This document shows, piece by piece, positions 6,798 to 8,437 of a stretch of DNA of 8,437 nt. This stretch comes from Ignavibacteria bacterium (GTDB lineage: Bacteria > Bacteroidota > Ignavibacteria > Tepidaquicellales > OLB5). A model generated the notes under the pieces. It worked only from the letters and a program-made list of their open reading frames with translations, was not told the origin of the DNA and did not search any database. The stretch covers positions 1 to 8,437 of the forward strand of contig JAOADS010000093.1 of the NCBI GenBank assembly GCA_026417195.1, written 5' to 3'. Numbering within the stretch: position 1 is the stretch's first letter; each line of letters begins with the position of its first letter. The position numbers and the translations under genes were made by a program.

Positions 6798-7291
6798 CAC
6801 CTACGAAACATTTTCTTTCTTGCAAAAATTACCGGAATAACGCTGAAAATCATGGTATAAAATGAAGTTGGTATTATGTATCTCAGGAAAATATCCGTTA
6901 TCTCAAGACCTGAACCCTGGAAATAAATGAAATAATAAATAAAGTTACTGCAAAATGAACATATGAAACATGCAACAACAAATACATAGCCGCTCAGATA
7001 TTTATCAATTTTATTTTCATTCATAAAGAAACCCGATATAAACCCCGCTGTAGTTTTAGATAAAGCCATTAGTCCGATAAAAGAAAAACTCATAAGATCT
7101 ATTAAAAGACCCGTTATAAAACCTGAGAGCGAACCCCCTATCTTTCCTTTATTAATTCCGGTATATACAATTCCTATTAAAACAATATCCGGTGTAATAG
7201 AATATTCAGTTACTGAGAAAATCCATATAAGAGTTTTCTGTATGAGAACAAGAAGAAAAAGTATTACAGCATATTTCAGATATTCTTTCAA
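6797..7291 (-). CDS. mreD: Rod shape-determining membrane protein MreD
   Basis: MreD is a small inner-membrane protein that works with MreC to regulate the PBP2/RodA synthase. The 164 residues contain about five hydrophobic spans and the MreD pattern PDIVLIGIVYTGINKGKIGG (residues ~34-53), followed by GFITGLLIDLM and ALSKTTAGFISGF. The start is TTG at 7291: an in-frame TAA lies at 7307-7309 and no ATG, GTG or other TTG intervenes. The gene begins 10 bases after the mreC stop, and its TGA overlaps the mrdA ATG by one base. The Shine-Dalgarno candidate (GGAA, 3 bases from the start) is poorly placed, so translation probably depends on coupling to mreC. Confidence 0.92.
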   Translation of the reverse strand: MKEYLKYAVILFLLVLIQKTLIWIFSVTEYSITPDIVLIGIVYTGINKGKIGGSLSGFITGLLIDLMSFSFIGLMALSKTTAGFISGFFMNENKIDKYLSGYVFVVACFICSFCSNFIYYFIYFQGSGLEITDIFLRYIIPTSFYTMIFSVIPVIFARKKMFRR

Positions 7292-7301
7292 ATATTCCGG
7301 C

Positions 7302-8138
7302 TCATTTTAACTTCTTGGTATATTTTTTCTCAAGTTCTTTCCTTTCTTCATCTGGTAAATATGTAAGCACAAAAACTTCCTCAAGAGTTTCAAAATTCAC
7401 AAAAGGCTCAATCTCAATTTTCTTAAATAGATTATCAACAGTTCCGACTTCTACTGTATAACCAATAGGGATACCCGGAGGGAAAGTGTTACTGTAATCA
7501 GAAGTAATTATAACATCTCCTACCAAAACATCTGCACTCTTTGATACATTTTTCATCTGGATCCTGTTATTTTCACCATCCCATGAAATTATTCCATCTA
7601 CTCTACTTCTTTGATTCTTGGAACTCACCTTGAGGTCTTTGTTTAAAAGTATCTGAACTATGCTGTAACTGGAACTGGTTGCAACAACCTTACCCACTAA
7701 ACCCTTATCTGTTATAACGGGCATACCTGAAAATACAGAATCGCTCGTACCTCTGTCAATCGTAATATTATTCCTTGTCTGAATAAGTGTTTTGCCTATT
7801 ATCTTCGCAGATACAGTCTTAATGGGCATGCTCATCTTAAACTGTAACATTTCCCTCAGGCGAATATTTTCGAGTTTAGCTTCTTTTAGTTTGCTTAACT
7901 CTACGGATAAATTTAAATTAGTTTCCCTGAGAGTTTTATTTTCATCCTCAAGTTTAAAATAATTAGGGATGAAAGAAAAACTATCCTGAACAGTACCTAT
8001 TACAGCAACAGCAGCAGCTCTCAGAAATCTTATCTGAATATTCTGATTCTGAAAAATCAGAATTATACTTATTACAATTAACGCGGAGAAAATAAGATAT
8101 TCTTTGAAATTACCGATATAGGTAAACAGAATTTTCAT
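7302..8138 (-). CDS. mreC: Rod shape-determining protein MreC
   Basis: MreC is a bitopic periplasmic scaffold that activates PBP2 and links it to MreB filaments. The 278 residues show a short cytoplasmic start, one membrane span at ~12-30, a coiled-coil stretch at ~61-100 (LEDENKTLRETNLNLSVELS and onward) that mediates dimerisation in the family, and the two-part beta domain at ~108-260. The beta domain contains DRGTSDSVFSGMPVITDKGL (128-147) and the late FPPGIPIGYTVEV (219-231). A charged tail (PDEERKELEKKYTKKLK) follows the beta domain. The ATG at 8138 gives the normal length. A 61-base spacer (8139-8199) separates it from mreB; I see no terminator or TAnnTTTG promoter there, so read-through from mreB is expected. 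Confidence 0.95.
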   Translation of the reverse strand: MKILFTYIGNFKEYLIFSALIVISIILIFQNQNIQIRFLRAAAVAVIGTVQDSFSFIPNYFKLEDENKTLRETNLNLSVELSKLKEAKLENIRLREMLQFKMSMPIKTVSAKIIGKTLIQTRNNITIDRGTSDSVFSGMPVITDKGLVGKVVATSSSYSIVQILLNKDLKVSSKNQRSRVDGIISWDGENNRIQMKNVSKSADVLVGDVIITSDYSNTFPPGIPIGYTVEVGTVDNLFKKIEIEPFVNFETLEEVFVLTYLPDEERKELEKKYTKKLK

Positions 8139-8199
8139 CCCGGAAGGATTGGAATATTCAAAGAATTTTGAGCGGAATAAATAAGCTTCACATTAAACT

Positions 8200-8437
8200 T
8201 TAATACTTTTTGCTTCTGATTAAAACCTTGCTGTATTTATCAAGGTCTTCCAGAACTTTACCGGCACCTCTTACAACAGCAGTAAGGGGATCTTCAGCAA
8301 CATGAACAGCAATCTTTGTTTTCATGTGCAGGCGTTTATCAAGTCCACGGAGTAAAGCACCGCCACCGGCAAGATAAATACCCGTACGATATATGTCAGC
8401 AGCCAGCTCGGGTTGCGTCATCTCAAGGGCATTAAGT
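8200..8437 (-). CDS. mreB: MreB actin-like cytoskeletal protein, C-terminal part (5' end outside window)
   Basis: MreB forms ATP-dependent filaments under the inner membrane that guide side-wall synthesis. Only the last 78 residues are in the window; the frame stays open through the right edge, and the Met encoded at 8419-8421 is internal, not the start. Recognisable MreB C-terminal sequence includes LNALEMTQPELAADI, the nucleotide-binding GIYLAGGGALLRGLDKRL, and AEDPLTAVVRGAGKVLEDLD. It would be the first gene of the cluster seen here, so the operon promoter should lie further right, beyond the window. Confidence 0.95.
   Translation of the reverse strand, partial: LNALEMTQPELAADIYRTGIYLAGGGALLRGLDKRLHMKTKIAVHVAEDPLTAVVRGAGKVLEDLDKYSKVLIRSKKY

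Noticed and set aside
8139..8199. A separate promoter or terminator between mreB and mreC
   Set aside because: There is no TAnnTTTG box on the minus strand and only a 5-bp TCAAA/TTTGA symmetry without a T tract.
8200..8421. A short complete gene starting at the ATG at 8421
   Set aside because: The residues before it (LNALE) continue the MreB alignment to the window edge, so this is the tail of mreB with an internal Met.

Overview
The window is an AT-rich chromosomal segment from a diderm bacterium of the Bacteroidota/FCB type, most likely near Ignavibacteria, Kryptonia or Chlorobi. Three things point there: a C-terminal type IX secretion sorting domain with the QNYPNPFNP signature, a promoter of the TTG-N20-TAnnTTTG form used by Bacteroidota, and starts mostly without strong Shine-Dalgarno sequences. 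The lineage is inferred from motifs, not from a search.

Left part, plus strand: the 3' end of a secreted or cell-surface protein with a T9SS sorting domain (1-718) ends at a clear intrinsic terminator (744-777). A 488-base stretch without a large gene follows (719-1206). It holds a small palindrome, repeated copies of a TCACTAAA word, a good Bacteroidota-type promoter, and right behind it an unrecognised 44-codon reading frame for a single-span membrane peptide (938-1072). Next is a 583-residue Omp85-family outer-membrane protein with three POTRA domains and a TamA-like layout (1207-2958).

Right part, minus strand: a tightly packed cluster read from the right edge leftwards as mreB (3' end only), mreC, mreD, mrdA (PBP2), rodA and pyrF. 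From mreC to pyrF the spacing runs from a 1-base overlap to 10 bases, so this looks like one operon whose promoter lies outside the window. MreB, MreC, MreD, PBP2 and RodA are the core of the elongasome: MreB filaments and the MreC/MreD membrane scaffold organise the RodA glycan polymerase and the PBP2 transpeptidase during side-wall peptidoglycan synthesis. This predicts a rod-shaped cell. pyrF, the last step of UMP synthesis, is the unexpected last member.

The Omp85 gene and pyrF converge with only 7 bases between their stops. I see no mobile element, CRISPR array, tRNA or rRNA. Most of the window is ordinary core envelope biology. The best candidate for something undescribed is the 44-codon gene with its promoter and repeats.
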